37,674 bases of DNA. Origin: an uncultured Christensenellaceae bacterium (GTDB lineage Bacteria > Bacillota > Clostridia > Christensenellales > Christensenellaceae). The stretch's first letter is position 1. Every line of letters starts with the position of its first letter. Below, piece by piece: positions 8,281-16,238 of the stretch. The translations under genes and the position numbers were made by a program. The notes under the pieces are model-generated. The model was given only the letters and a program-made list of their open reading frames with translations. It made no database searches and had not been told where the DNA came from. Where the stretch lies: contig CAKROK010000016.1 in NCBI GenBank assembly GCA_934373295.1, positions 1-37,674 of the forward strand, read 5' to 3'.

Positions 8281-9018
8281 TTATATTTTTTCAGCGATAA
8301 ACTGTATTCTTTCGTCGTCGTCATTTGCGGGCCGGTCGGTCAAAAAGCCGAGCGCACGGCAGTTTTCAAAGCCCGCCTCGCGCAGCATGAAAAGTACCTC
8401 GTCCGCGTCATATGCGCGCTGGGTCTGCTGTTCATCCTCGCGTGAGTATAGCTTGCCCTCTCTTTTAAAAAGCGTCAGGCTCATTTGAAGAAGACGCGTT
8501 GTTTCATCAAAGCTGTTCTGCCAAAGCAGCGTCACGTCGTCTGAATCGTCAAAGAATAGATTGCTGCCCAAAACATCGCGCAGCTTATGCAGGCTGGATA
8601 TGTCAAACAGCAGCCTTCCGCCCGTTTTTAGGCAGGAGTACGCCGCGCTTAAAAATTTTCTAAGCATATGCGGCTCGGTCAGGTAGTTCACGCCGTCACA
8701 GCAGCATATCACCGCGTCCTGCGGGGGGAGGGACAGCTCGCACATGTCCTGACATATGAAATTTGGCTTTAAGCCGTATGCACGTGCGTTTGCGGCGGCA
8801 ATATTCAGCATTTCGGGGGAGATATCCGATGCGGTTACGCGGTATCCCATCTCGCACAGCCGAAAGGTAATGCCGCCCGTGCCGCAGGCTGTCTCCGCGA
8901 CGCGCCTGCATTTTTCGGGGAGCAGGGACGCGACGTAATCCGCCCAGCGGTCGTAATCGACGTCGTACATCAGCTCGTCATATACCTTTGAAAGCGCACA
9001 ATAGCTGTTTTTAAACAT
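8281..9018 (-). CDS. Class I SAM-dependent methyltransferase
   Basis: The protein has the class I methyltransferase signature. Motif I is VAETACGTGGITFRLCEMG, followed by VTASDISPEML (acidic residue binding the ribose) and later GGRLLFDISS. The substrate is unknown; the family is broad and includes small-molecule and tRNA enzymes. The ATG at 9018 is preferred over one at 9036 because AGAGGA sits directly before it. It is the first gene of the minus-strand operon that continues through hslO, the TPR gene, the HEAT-like gene and rlmL. Confidence 0.85.
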   Translation of the reverse strand: MFKNSYCALSKVYDELMYDVDYDRWADYVASLLPEKCRRVAETACGTGGITFRLCEMGYRVTASDISPEMLNIAAANARAYGLKPNFICQDMCELSLPPQDAVICCCDGVNYLTEPHMLRKFLSAAYSCLKTGGRLLFDISSLHKLRDVLGSNLFFDDSDDVTLLWQNSFDETTRLLQMSLTLFKREGKLYSREDEQQTQRAYDADEVLFMLREAGFENCRALGFLTDRPANDDDERIQFIAEKI

Positions 9019-9164
9019 TATAATCCTCTGACACAATAATCTAGACTATATTATATCATAAAAATGCTATAGGGGGTAGTTAATAGAATAATTTGAGTTA
9101 GCTTTGCGAGAAAATCCCAATATAGACGCGAATTTTGTGTTTTGTTTGTTTTTGGGGAGGTCAA

Positions 9165-9193
9165 TTGTGTAATCTGCGGTAGTTTGATATAAT
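9165..9193 (+). promoter_or_regulatory. Sigma-A promoter in the 9060-9234 gap
   Basis: TTGTGT (9165-9170), a 17-base spacer ending in TGA, and a perfect TATAAT (9188-9193) form an extended -10 promoter. The surrounding gap is AT-rich and otherwise shows no feature. Confidence 0.6.
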
Positions 9194-9234
9194 GAGTTAA
9201 AAAATGACTGATATAGATTAGCAGGAGAATGGAC

Positions 9235-9798
9235 TTGTTTATGTTTTTTAGAAAAATGAAGGTTGAGGAACATGTCGAGAAGGCAAATGATTACCTTTTA
9301 AAAAACTATATAGATACTGTTGACGCCTGTTTCAGATACGAACTAAAAGAAGAAAAAGAGGATGTATATGATGAAGAGAAGGTAATGAAATTACTAAGCG
9401 ATTGCTCAGGCTACAATGATGCAGAAAAAATTTTAACGGCTCTTGAGAAAAACGTGAATGAAACCTTTGTAGACAGATTGATTTCTTATATAGACAAAAA
9501 AGGTGTACGCGACTCACAAATATATAAAGCAGCACATGTTGACAAAAGACTGTTTTCGAAGATGATATCGAACCGTGAATACAAGCCTTCAAAGGACACT
9601 GCGATTGCGCTTTTACTTGCGCTGGAACTTTCACTTGATGGGGCTAAAGATATGCTTTCGCGAGCGGGATATGCATTTTCTCACAGCAATAAAAGAGATA
9701 TCATAATAGAGTATTTTTTTAAAGAAAAGGTGTACAACCTTATGGATGCAAACTATATTCTTCATAGACTAAATCAAAAGATTATCGGCAAATTTTGA
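9235..9798 (+). CDS. Helical HTH-like protein in AT-rich insert
   Basis: The protein is markedly AT-rich compared with its neighbours. Its C-terminal ~110 residues (VDRLISYIDKKGVRDSQIYK, then AAHVDKRLFSKMISNREYKP and LLLALELSLDGAKDMLSRAG) resemble a helix-turn-helix-like module. That module recurs in many Firmicutes accessory proteins of unknown role. The start is uncertain: AGGAG ends at 9227, too close to an ATG at 9229, with ideal spacing to a TTG at 9235 and long spacing to an ATG at 9241. No catalytic motif is visible. The composition and the isolated position suggest recent acquisition. Confidence 0.65.
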   Translation: MFMFFRKMKVEEHVEKANDYLLKNYIDTVDACFRYELKEEKEDVYDEEKVMKLLSDCSGYNDAEKILTALEKNVNETFVDRLISYIDKKGVRDSQIYKAAHVDKRLFSKMISNREYKPSKDTAIALLLALELSLDGAKDMLSRAGYAFSHSNKRDIIIEYFFKEKVYNLMDANYILHRLNQKIIGKF

Positions 9799-9802
9799 AA
9801 AA

Positions 9803-9819
9803 GTCGCATTAAATGCGAC
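9803..9819 (+). terminator. Hairpin after the HTH-like gene
   Basis: Seven-bp stem GTCGCAT/ATGCGAC with a three-base loop, followed by CATTTTCTTG. It starts right after the stop codon at 9796-9798, so it is a probable weak terminator. Confidence 0.6.
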
Positions 9820-9874
9820 CATTTTCTTGTGTATCATTGTAATATAACCATATCAGTTAAAGAGGAGAGTATAT

Positions 9875-10084
9875 ATGAAGGTTCTGATATGGTTTCTGTG
9901 TATTTTGGTTTATTCGCTGTTTGTTAATTTTTTAAAACTAGGCGGTGTTAATTTAGGAGGAATACCGACAGTAATTTTTGTCGGTTTAACATTGTTGATA
10001 GCGAGAGCGCTATGCAAAGAGTGGGACGAGCATGTAAAAGAAAAAAAGACCAAAGAAAACGACGAGAGCAGCAAAGATAACTAA
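9875..10084 (+). CDS. Small membrane protein, 69 aa
   Basis: A strong ribosome site (AGAGGAGAG) precedes the ATG. Two hydrophobic segments lie at about residues 3-20 and 28-46 (the second has GGIPTVIFVGLTLLIARAL), followed by a highly charged Lys/Glu tail. Similar very short two-helix proteins are common in Clostridia and lack a known function. It shares the AT-rich character of the preceding gene and may belong to the same acquired segment. No partner or regulation can be inferred. Confidence 0.65.
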   Translation: MKVLIWFLCILVYSLFVNFLKLGGVNLGGIPTVIFVGLTLLIARALCKEWDEHVKEKKTKENDESSKDN

Positions 10085-10116
10085 AAAAGTTTTCAAAGAA
10101 TTACGCCTTTTTGCCC

Positions 10117-10683
10117 CTACTCCAGCGCCTGCGGACAAAACGCCTTCAAAGCCGCATACAGCTTATGCACGGGCAGGCCGACGACGTTGAAATAGCAGCC
10201 GTCGATTTTTTCGATAAAGCGGGAGGCATAGCCCTGTATGCCGTATGCGCCCGCCTTGTCGTAGGGCTCGTCTGTCGCGGCATAATCGCAAATTTCGCGC
10301 TCGCTCATCTCGCAGAAGTGTACGAGCGTGCGCTCATAGTCACTTAAAACATTGTCGCCGTGAATTAGGCAAAAGCCCGTGTAGACCTCATGATCTTTGC
10401 CGGACAGCTCATGCAGCATCTTCTCGGCATGTGCTTTATCGACCGGTTTTCCCAACGGACGACCGCCGCAAAACACGAGGGTATCGGCGGATATTATGAG
10501 GTCGGCGGGATGCACCTGCGCTACTGCGAGCGCCTTTTTTCGCGATATATCCATAACTATCCTCTCGGGAGCGGTTTCGTCCGTGCGCTCGTCCGTGGGG
10601 ACGGTGAAAACGGTGAAGTCGTCTATCAAGAGGGAAAGCAGCTCTTTTCTGCGCGGGGATGCGGATGCGAGTATTATGTTCAT
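10117..10683 (-). CDS. maf: Maf family nucleotide pyrophosphatase
   Basis: The 188-residue protein starts NIILASASPRRKELL, the diagnostic Maf nucleotide-binding loop. It also carries ISADTLV and KAGAYGIQG, the other two conserved blocks. Maf proteins hydrolyse non-canonical or modified nucleoside triphosphates to monophosphates and influence septum formation in Bacillus. The start at 10683 is chosen over an upstream frame extension because CGGAGA lies six bases before it and the family begins at the SASPRR motif. It follows the AI-2E transporter gene by 16 bases and is probably co-transcribed. Its preferred nucleotide is not determinable here. Confidence 0.93.
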   Translation of the reverse strand: MNIILASASPRRKELLSLLIDDFTVFTVPTDERTDETAPERIVMDISRKKALAVAQVHPADLIISADTLVFCGGRPLGKPVDKAHAEKMLHELSGKDHEVYTGFCLIHGDNVLSDYERTLVHFCEMSEREICDYAATDEPYDKAGAYGIQGYASRFIEKIDGCYFNVVGLPVHKLYAALKAFCPQALE

Positions 10684-10699
10684 GGTTTTTCTCCGTATG

Positions 10700-11845
10700 T
10701 TAATCTTTTTCACTATTATATACTCTTTCGCATTCACTTTCAAACCGAGGGGAATCCTTGCGCAGCGTGCGTAAATTGACCCATTCGCGTATAAACACAT
10801 ATATCACGGCGAATGCGGGTATGCCCACTATCATGCCCGAAACGCCGCCTATTCCGCCGCCGGCTATGACCGCGACGAGCACCCAAAATGAGGAAATGCC
10901 CGTGCTGTCCCCCAGCAGCTTCGGACCGACGAGTTGACCCATCACGAACTGAACGGCGACGGTTATTATAATAAACCAAAGTGCGCTCAAGGGCGATTCG
11001 AGCGTGAGCAGCAACGCGCAGGGCAGGGCGCCTATCACCGGGCCGACCATGGAGATGAGGTTGCATATGCCCATTATTATGGAGATTAGCATGGCATAGG
11101 GCAGCCCCAGCGCCCACATGGGCAGAAATGTGCATATGGCGACGAGCAGGCATTGGAGCAGCTTTCCGGAAAAATATCCCGAAAAGACCTTGTTTGACTC
11201 CATCGCGACGCGGACGAGGAAAAAGTACGTCTTTTTATCAAAAAGCGCATAGCATAGGCGGTCGCATTGCCTGATAAGCGGGGCCTTGAATATGACCATG
11301 TAGACCGCTATGACGAGGGAGAGAAAAAACGCGGATATGTCCTTTGAAAATGAGATGACGGCGGCACGCACCAGCTCGAGGGAATCGGGCGACGAGCCGC
11401 CTATGAGCGCCTGCGGCGTGAGCGTGATATCCAACCCCAGGCGGGAAATCGCGGAATTTAAAAAGCTCATCGCGCTTTCGATGTAGTCGGGAAGGCGTTC
11501 TATGAGGAGCGAGAGGCTTTTTGACAATGACCCCGCGGCGGGAACGATCAAAAGAGCCGCGATACCCAATAAAACGAGGGTGAACGCCAGCGCGGAGAGG
11601 ACGCGCACGGTCGTTTTCTTCTTGAAAATGCTGGTTTTTAAAATGATGCGTTCTAAAAACGACACGGGCTTATCGAACAAAAACGCGAAAAACAGACCGA
11701 GCAGAAAGGGGAGGATTATATGGCGCGCGGACTGCAAAAAAACGTTCAGATTTTTGGGGTAAAAGAGCAGCGCCGCGATGACGAGCACGGCGGACGCGCA
11801 TAAAATGAGCAGCATTATTCGGCGCTTTCGGTCGATTTTTTTCAT
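10700..11845 (-). CDS. AI-2E family transporter (PF01594-like permease)
   Basis: The 381-residue polytopic protein has a pair of N-terminal helices, a long extracytoplasmic helical region, and a C-terminal membrane block. That block contains the family motif region GPVIGALPCALL and later GGGIGGVSGMIVGIPAFAVIY. The family includes autoinducer-2 exporters and Na+/H+ antiporters, so the substrate is open. AGGAGG just upstream supports the ATG. The family call is secure; function is not. Confidence 0.88.
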   Translation of the reverse strand: MKKIDRKRRIMLLILCASAVLVIAALLFYPKNLNVFLQSARHIILPFLLGLFFAFLFDKPVSFLERIILKTSIFKKKTTVRVLSALAFTLVLLGIAALLIVPAAGSLSKSLSLLIERLPDYIESAMSFLNSAISRLGLDITLTPQALIGGSSPDSLELVRAAVISFSKDISAFFLSLVIAVYMVIFKAPLIRQCDRLCYALFDKKTYFFLVRVAMESNKVFSGYFSGKLLQCLLVAICTFLPMWALGLPYAMLISIIMGICNLISMVGPVIGALPCALLLTLESPLSALWFIIITVAVQFVMGQLVGPKLLGDSTGISSFWVLVAVIAGGGIGGVSGMIVGIPAFAVIYVFIREWVNLRTLRKDSPRFESECERVYNSEKD

Positions 11846-12002
11846 TTTAAACCTCCTGTTAATATCCTTTTCTTAGTGTTGTCCGATTTGATAAAATTAT
11901 GTTTACGCGGCAGTTTAACGTATTCGGTTTCATTTGGCGTTAAAGCGGATAAACGTAAGAATTTGCAGTACGGATTTTTTGAGTGAAATATCGAATGAAA
12001 TG

Positions 12003-12031
12003 TTGAATAATATGGGCAAACGTGCTATAAT
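12003..12031 (+). promoter_or_regulatory. Sigma-A promoter for pfkA
   Basis: TTGAAT (12003-12008), 17-base spacer, perfect TATAAT (12026-12031). The 11846-12002 stretch between this and the divergent AI-2E gene is AT-rich and shows nothing else recognisable. Confidence 0.75.
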
Positions 12032-12058
12032 TTAATACAAATATTCAGAGTGATTTTT

Positions 12059-12080
12059 AGCTGAAGGGTCACTTTCGGCT
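12059..12080 (+). promoter_or_regulatory. Leader hairpin in the pfkA 5' UTR
   Basis: A 9-bp stem with two G-U pairs (12059-12067 with 12072-12080) and a four-base loop lies between the promoter and the ribosome site at about 12086-12091. It is not followed by a full T tract. It may be an RNA-stability element or may be incidental. Confidence 0.3.
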
Positions 12081-12098
12081 TTGTATAGGAGTTTTTAT

Positions 12099-13061
12099 AT
12101 GAGAAGGATTGCGGTATTGACGAGCGGCGGCGATACCCCGGGCATGAATGCGGCTATCAATGCCGTCGTGATGACGGCTAAGACGCACGGGCTTTCGGTG
12201 ATCGGCGTTGAAAAGGGTTATGCGGGATTGATCGAAGGACGTCTTTTCGAGCTGCATTCAAAGGATGTTCGCGGAATGGTGAACAGAGGCGGCACGATGC
12301 TCAAAACGGCGAGATGTCTTGAAATGAAGACGGAGGAAGGCCGCGCGCAGGCGATAAAGGTATTAAACGCTTTCGGCGTGGAGGGGCTTGTCGTGATAGG
12401 CGGCGACGGCTCGTTTAAGGGCGCAAAGGTGCTCTCCGATATGGGCATAGCCACCATCGGCTTACCCGGGACTATCGACAATGACCTCGCGTACACAGAC
12501 TACACAATCGGCTTTGACACGGCGGTCAACTGCGTCGTGGAGGAAATTTCAAAAATACGCGACACGATGCTTTCGCACGAGCGCATAGGCGTGATAGAGG
12601 TCATGGGCAACAAATGCGGCGACATAGCGCTTAATGCGGGCGTCGCGGGCGAGGTCGAGTATATAATCGTCCCTGAGATGCCCTTTGATGTGGATTCCAT
12701 ATGCGACAGCCTTTCAAAGAGGGCAATAAAGGGCAACAAGACCAGCCTTGTGATAATATCCGAGGGCGCGGGAAAGGGCGAGGCCGTGGCGAACTACCTT
12801 CGCGCAAAGACGGGCTTTGACGTAAAGGCGATAAAGCTGGGCTACGTCCAAAGAGGAGGCACGCCCACCGCTTTTGACAGGCTCATAGCGATAAAGATGG
12901 GCACGCGCGCCGTCGAGCTGCTCACAGAGGGCAAGGCGGGCAGAGTCGTGGGCATCCGCGGCGGGAAGATAATCGACCAGGAGATAAACGACGCCCTTGC
13001 GATGAAGCTGAAATTTGACAAATCGCTTTTTGAAGAACATAATAAGAGAATGAGCTATTAA
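12099..13061 (+). CDS. pfkA: ATP-dependent 6-phosphofructokinase
   Basis: The enzyme phosphorylates fructose 6-phosphate to the 1,6-bisphosphate, the committing step of glycolysis. The 320-residue length matches bacterial PfkA. GGDTPGMN forms the nucleotide loop, and GGDGS at 101-105 has Gly104, typical of ATP- rather than PPi-dependent enzymes. GTIDND supplies the catalytic Asp127. The start at 12099 (not an in-frame ATG at 12081) has ATAGGAG six bases upstream and matches the family N-terminus. It has its own promoter at 12003. No terminator is obvious before guaB, so read-through is possible. Confidence 0.96.
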   Translation: MRRIAVLTSGGDTPGMNAAINAVVMTAKTHGLSVIGVEKGYAGLIEGRLFELHSKDVRGMVNRGGTMLKTARCLEMKTEEGRAQAIKVLNAFGVEGLVVIGGDGSFKGAKVLSDMGIATIGLPGTIDNDLAYTDYTIGFDTAVNCVVEEISKIRDTMLSHERIGVIEVMGNKCGDIALNAGVAGEVEYIIVPEMPFDVDSICDSLSKRAIKGNKTSLVIISEGAGKGEAVANYLRAKTGFDVKAIKLGYVQRGGTPTAFDRLIAIKMGTRAVELLTEGKAGRVVGIRGGKIIDQEINDALAMKLKFDKSLFEEHNKRMSY

Positions 13062-13086
13062 TAAGGATAATACGGAGGGCGGGCAT

Positions 13087-13167
13087 ATGAGCTTTTATGA
13101 GTTAAAGAGAATCATCACTTGCGGCATGATCGCCGCAGGCTTTATGCTGCCCTGTCACATTTTATAA
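13087..13167 (+). CDS. Possible 26-residue hydrophobic microprotein
   Basis: An ATG at 13087 is preceded by GGAGG (13074-13078), eight bases away, and opens a 26-codon frame ending in TAA. The product begins MSFYELKRII and then has a hydrophobic stretch TCGMIAAGFMLPCHIL with two cysteines, long enough for one membrane helix. It lies in the pfkA-guaB gap. It may be a membrane microprotein or a leader peptide; the ribosome site and amphipathic start favour translation. A second GGAGG at 13170-13174 precedes only a seven-codon frame at 13190. Confidence 0.4.
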   Translation: MSFYELKRIITCGMIAAGFMLPCHIL

Positions 13168-13245
13168 CGGAGGAAAACGAGCGTATCATGATTGATATGC
13201 TTGTTTTTTAAATAATTTGATATTCATTTAATGGAGGAAATACTA

Positions 13246-14706
13246 ATGTCAGGCAAAATCGTTAAAGAAGGTCTCACGTTCGATGACGTGCTGCTCATCC
13301 CGCAGAAGAGCGAGGTCACGCCGAATATGGTCGACCTTTCTTCGGAGCTAACAAAGGGAATAAAGCTCAATATCCCGCTCATGTCCGCGGCGATGGATAC
13401 CGTTACGGAATCCGCGCTTGCAATAGCTATGGCGAGAGAGGGCGGCATAGGCATAATCCACAAGAACATGACGATAGAGGAGCAGGCGTCCAACGTCGAT
13501 AAGGTCAAAAGGAGTGAGCACGGCGTAATAACCGACCCGTTCAGCCTTTCGCCCTATCACACCATCGCGGACGCGGACGCGCTCATGGGCAGATACCGCA
13601 TAAGCGGCGTGCCGATAACGCTGGAAAACGGCAAGTTAGTGGGCATTTTGACAAACAGAGACCTTCGCTTTGAGGAGGATTTCACCAAGAAGATAAGCGA
13701 GTGCATGACGACGGAAAACCTCATCACGGGCGGCCCGGGCACGACCCTTGCCGAGGCGCAGGAGATCTTGAGAAAGCACAAGATCGAAAAGCTCCCGCTC
13801 GTGGACGAAAACTATAAGCTCATAGGACTCATCACCATAAAGGATATCGAAAAGTCCATACAGTACCCCAACGCGGCAAAGGACGTCAACGGCAGGCTGC
13901 TTGTCGGCGCGGCGGTGGGCGTGACCAAGAACCTCATGGAGAGGGTCGAGGCGCTCTATAACGCAAAAGTGGATATCATCGCGCTGGATACGGCGCACGG
14001 TCATTCGAGAAACGTAATGATGAACGTCGAAAAGATAAAGGAAAAGTATCCCGATCTTCCCGTCATCGCGGGCAACGTCGCCACGGCGGAGGCTGTGCAT
14101 GACCTCGCGTCCGCGGGCGCGGATGTCATAAAGGTGGGCATAGGCCCCGGCTCGATATGCACCACGAGAATAATCGCGGGCATAGGCGTGCCTCAGCTGA
14201 CGGCTGTGCTGGATTGTGCGGAGGAGGCTGAAAAGTGCGGCGTAACGGTCATCGCGGACGGCGGTATAAAATACAGCGGCGATATCGTAAAGGCGCTCGC
14301 TGCGGGCGCATCCGCAGTCATGATGGGCAGCGTTCTCGCGGGCGTAAAGGAATCCCCCGGCGCGACGGAGATATATCAGGGCAGACAGTTCAAGGTCTAT
14401 AGAGGCATGGGCTCCATCGCGGCGATGGAGAACGGCTCCAAGGACAGATACTTCCAGGAGGATGCCAAAAAGCTCGTTCCCGAGGGTGTCGAGGGCAGAG
14501 TTCCTTACAAGGGCCCCCTCTCCGAGACCATTTTCCAGATGGTTGGCGGCATAAGAAGCGGCATGGGCTACAATGGCGCAAAGACAATAGCCGATCTTTC
14601 CAAGAACGCGAAGTTCGTGAAGATCACCGGCGCAGGACTTTCTGAGAGCCATCCTCATGATATATCTATCACAAAGGAAGCTCCCAATTATTCGGGACAA
14701 TGCTGA
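13246..14706 (+). CDS. guaB: IMP dehydrogenase
   Basis: The enzyme oxidises IMP to XMP with NAD+, the first step of GMP synthesis. The 486-residue protein has a split TIM barrel with a CBS-domain pair inserted at about residues 93-205. The catalytic loop is GIGPGSICTTR with Cys305, and the flap-side motif RGMGSIAAM is present. The ATG at 13246 is preferred over 13231 because GGAGGAAA (13233-13240) sits directly before it. Its stop overlaps the larE start by seven bases (ATGCTGA at 14700-14706). This couples purine synthesis to nickel-cofactor synthesis in a single operon. Confidence 0.97.
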   Translation: MSGKIVKEGLTFDDVLLIPQKSEVTPNMVDLSSELTKGIKLNIPLMSAAMDTVTESALAIAMAREGGIGIIHKNMTIEEQASNVDKVKRSEHGVITDPFSLSPYHTIADADALMGRYRISGVPITLENGKLVGILTNRDLRFEEDFTKKISECMTTENLITGGPGTTLAEAQEILRKHKIEKLPLVDENYKLIGLITIKDIEKSIQYPNAAKDVNGRLLVGAAVGVTKNLMERVEALYNAKVDIIALDTAHGHSRNVMMNVEKIKEKYPDLPVIAGNVATAEAVHDLASAGADVIKVGIGPGSICTTRIIAGIGVPQLTAVLDCAEEAEKCGVTVIADGGIKYSGDIVKALAAGASAVMMGSVLAGVKESPGATEIYQGRQFKVYRGMGSIAAMENGSKDRYFQEDAKKLVPEGVEGRVPYKGPLSETIFQMVGGIRSGMGYNGAKTIADLSKNAKFVKITGAGLSESHPHDISITKEAPNYSGQC

Positions 14707-15494
14707 CAAAAGAAAAAATAGACGCCTTACACGAGGCAATAGCACAATACAAAACCGCCGTCATTTCCCTTTCGGGGGGAATGGACAGCATAGCCATGGC
14801 GGCTGCGTCCAAGGAGGTATTGGGCGCGGACAACGTCAAGACGGTCACCGCCATAACCGCCTTTTTAACGGAGACGGAAAAGAACACCGCAAAACAGGTC
14901 TCGGAGAGACTGGGCATAGAGCATTCGTTCGTGCGCGTCTTTCTGATGAAGAGTCCGGACGTCGTGAGAAACGATTCAAAGAGATGCTATTACTGCAAGC
15001 AGATAATCCTCGATGGGATAGAATCCGTGCGTAAAAACCTGGGCTTTGACGTGATTTTCGACGGCGGGAACATTTCCGACAACTGCGAATACCGTCCGGG
15101 CGCGAAGGCGGTCGAGGAGCACGGCGTGGTCTCTCCCTTCAAAATCGCGGGATTTACGAAGGAGGACATCGTCGAGCTGATGAAAAGCTACGGCCTTTCG
15201 GAGTACATAGTTCCCTCAAATTCATGTCTCGCCACGCGCATAAAGACGGGTCAGCAGATAGATTTTTATCACATCCGTCTGGTATGTGCGGCGGAGACGT
15301 ATCTTGCGAGCAAGGGCTTTACGCACATAAGATGCAGAGTGGACGGCGACAACGCGAAGATACAGGTCGAGAAGGATGAAGTTCCCGAGCTTTTGGCACA
15401 TGCGGACGAGATAATCTATGAGATAAAGATGATTGGCTTTAAAGAGGTGACCATCGACGAAAACGGCTATACGAGGTCGGAGTGCCTGACATGA
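14700..15494 (+). CDS. larE: LarE sulfurtransferase for nickel-pincer nucleotide cofactor
   Basis: LarE adds sulfur to the pyridinium dicarboxylate mononucleotide made by LarB. The 264-residue protein has the PP-loop SGGMDS (25-30) that adenylates the substrate. Cys176 in NSCLATRI matches the sacrificial cysteine of the Lactobacillus enzyme. Two further cysteines (RCYYCK, Cys96 and Cys99) give the three-cysteine pattern of the iron-sulfur LarE type, which need not sacrifice its own protein sulfur. It overlaps guaB by seven bases and larB by an ATGA. Cluster use is inferred from the cysteines only. Confidence 0.93.
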   Translation: MLTKEKIDALHEAIAQYKTAVISLSGGMDSIAMAAASKEVLGADNVKTVTAITAFLTETEKNTAKQVSERLGIEHSFVRVFLMKSPDVVRNDSKRCYYCKQIILDGIESVRKNLGFDVIFDGGNISDNCEYRPGAKAVEEHGVVSPFKIAGFTKEDIVELMKSYGLSEYIVPSNSCLATRIKTGQQIDFYHIRLVCAAETYLASKGFTHIRCRVDGDNAKIQVEKDEVPELLAHADEIIYEIKMIGFKEVTIDENGYTRSECLT

Positions 15495-16231
15495 CCGAAA
15501 TAGAGAGCATTTTAACGGCGCTTAGAGACGGCGATATGGACGTCGCCTCGGCGCGTGAAAAACTCGCCGGCGCGGCGATAAGCGACCTCAATCACACGCG
15601 CGTCGATAACCTCCGCCCCGTGTTCAAGGGACATCCGGAGGTGATATACGGCGCGGGAAAGACGGCGGAGCAGTTGGTCGAGATAGCAAAAAGCATGTCC
15701 GACGTAAAAAACGTGCTTTTTACGCGCGTAAACGCCGAAAAGGCGGAAAAGCTCATCGAGCTTGACTGCGGCGAATATCATTCTGACGCGGGGATATTCG
15801 TGCTCAATCCTTTTTTGGAGGACGAGCCGCAAGGAGAGGTACTCGTATGCTGCGCGGGGACGTCCGATCTGCCCGTGGCGCAGGAGGCCGCGCTGACCGC
15901 TCAATATATGGGCGCAAAGGTGTCGCGGCTGTTTGACGTGGGCGTGGCGGGCATCCACCGCCTGCTTTCGCATACGGACGAGATACGCTCGGCAAACGTC
16001 GTCATCGCGTGCGCGGGCATGGAGGGCGCTTTGCCCAGCGTGATAGCGGGGCTTACGGACAAGCCCGTGATAGCCGTGCCTACCAGCGTGGGCTACGGCG
16101 CGAGCTTTGGCGGCTTGGCGGCGCTTCTCGGGATGCTCAACAGCTGCTCATCCGGCGTGAGCGTGGTGAACATCGATAACGGCTTTGGCGCGGGCTATCA
16201 GGCAGCGCTGATAAACGCACTTGCAAGGTGA
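15491..16231 (+). CDS. larB: LarB pyridinium-3,5-biscarboxylic acid mononucleotide synthase
   Basis: LarB carboxylates nicotinic acid adenine dinucleotide and hydrolyses it to AMP and the dicarboxylated mononucleotide, the first step to the nickel-pincer cofactor. The C-terminal half is PurE-like, with CAGTSDLPVA and PTSVGYGASFGG. The expected catalytic residues appear as Glu178 in GMEGALPS and Cys219 in NSCSSG. The ATG at 15491 overlaps the larE stop as ATGA, so translation is probably coupled; an in-frame GTG at 15482 is less likely. Length (246) is normal. Confidence 0.95.
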   Translation: MTEIESILTALRDGDMDVASAREKLAGAAISDLNHTRVDNLRPVFKGHPEVIYGAGKTAEQLVEIAKSMSDVKNVLFTRVNAEKAEKLIELDCGEYHSDAGIFVLNPFLEDEPQGEVLVCCAGTSDLPVAQEAALTAQYMGAKVSRLFDVGVAGIHRLLSHTDEIRSANVVIACAGMEGALPSVIAGLTDKPVIAVPTSVGYGASFGGLAALLGMLNSCSSGVSVVNIDNGFGAGYQAALINALAR

Positions 16232-16238
16232 ATTTGAT

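Noticed and set aside
13062..13245. Purine riboswitch before guaB
   Set aside because: No conserved purine-aptamer loops or expected stem layout were seen in the gap.
13636..14745. Minus-strand 369-codon frame
   Set aside because: Antisense shadow of guaB, which is full length with all catalytic motifs.
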